Shown piece by piece: positions 63,949 to 64,000 of a stretch of DNA of 64,000 nt. This stretch comes from an uncultured Actinomyces sp. (GTDB lineage Bacteria; Actinomycetota; Actinomycetes; Actinomycetales; Actinomycetaceae), in the NCBI GenBank assembly GCA_938014245.1, contig CALLSD010000026.1, forward strand, positions 15,616 through 79,615, written 5' to 3'. Under the pieces are notes generated by a model that did not search any database, was not told the origin of the DNA, and worked only from the letters and a program-made list of their open reading frames with translations. A program made the translations under genes and the position numbers. The number at the start of each line of letters is the position of its first letter. The first letter of the stretch is position 1.

Positions 63949-64000
63949 GTGTTGTGGCGGTGTCCTACTCTCCCACACCCTCCCAGGTGCAGTACCATCG
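63949..64000 (-). rRNA. rrf: 5S ribosomal RNA, 3' end (cut by window edge)
   Basis: The minus-strand sequence CGATGGTACTGCACCTGGGA, then GGGTGTGGGAGAGTAGGACA and CCGCCACAAC, matches the conserved 3' half of actinobacterial 5S rRNA (helix IV/V with GGGAGAGTAGGACACCGCC). The 5' half lies beyond the window, so the 3' end near 63949 is approximate. The rRNA operon lies to the right on the minus strand. Confidence 0.9.

Overview
The window is a 64-kb piece of a moderately GC-rich (mid-50s percent by eye) actinobacterial chromosome. The evidence is the gene content and order: PIP synthase, PatA-like acyltransferase and PimA in one cluster; SteA and a MctB/SteB-like protein beside recN, nadK and tlyA; a Corynebacterium-type GlgA; a GlnA2-type glutamine synthetase beside glnE; a SufR-led suf operon; and yebC-pdxST-ruvCAB-yajC-secDF-apt-relA. 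There are no mycolate genes. The general look fits Actinomycetaceae or relatives, but the genus cannot be fixed from this sequence. Almost every gene lies on the minus strand; only an MFS transporter, an 80-residue protein and glgC are on plus. No gene-free stretch exceeds 300 bases. I see no phage, insertion sequence, CRISPR array or tRNA.

Layout: 1-4.4 kb holds the 5' part of alaS, then rpsD, rarA and an L,D-transpeptidase. 4.4-9.6 kb holds a YciO-type protein, a GH31 glycosidase and aspS. 9.6-14.5 kb holds an MFS exporter, a DeaD-type RNA helicase and hisS. 14.6-27.8 kb is a one-strand block for metallo-beta-lactamase-fold hydrolase, DUF349 protein, RelA, Apt, SecF, SecD, YajC, RuvBAC, PdxT, PdxS and YebC. 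27.9-34.6 kb holds a small Cys/His protein, a histidine phosphatase, GlnE, GlnA2 and an SPFH/NfeD membrane pair. 34.6-38.1 kb holds an ABC ATPase and the divergent glgA/glgC pair. 38.1-45.8 kb is a tightly coupled operon: thrS, HIT, pgsA, patA, pimA, membrane protein, PrsW-like protease, NUDIX. 45.9-48.2 kb holds a FemX-like aminoacyltransferase and an ATP-grasp ligase, probably for the peptidoglycan cross-bridge. 48.2-54.7 kb is sufRBDCSU-T with a candidate SufR operator. 54.8-63.7 kb holds NUDIX, SteB-like, SteA, RecN, NadK, TlyA, a 46-residue ORF and a large protein joining a repeat-rich Arg/Asp tail, a helical-repeat region and a HAD phosphatase. The window ends in the 3' end of a 5S rRNA gene preceded in coordinate by its operon terminator.

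Functionally this is mostly housekeeping DNA: translation, protein export, stringent response, recombination, PLP and Fe-S synthesis, nitrogen control, glycogen and inositol-lipid envelope synthesis. Many genes overlap by ATGA, GTGA or TAATG, which suggests translational coupling. The points most worth a second look are the SufR operator, the repeat-bearing HAD fusion with its exact in-frame 219-bp tandem duplication, the FemX/ATP-grasp pair, the unannotated-size 46-residue ORF ahead of tlyA, and the inositol-lipid operon that has taken in a PrsW-type protease. I found no clearly new multi-gene system.
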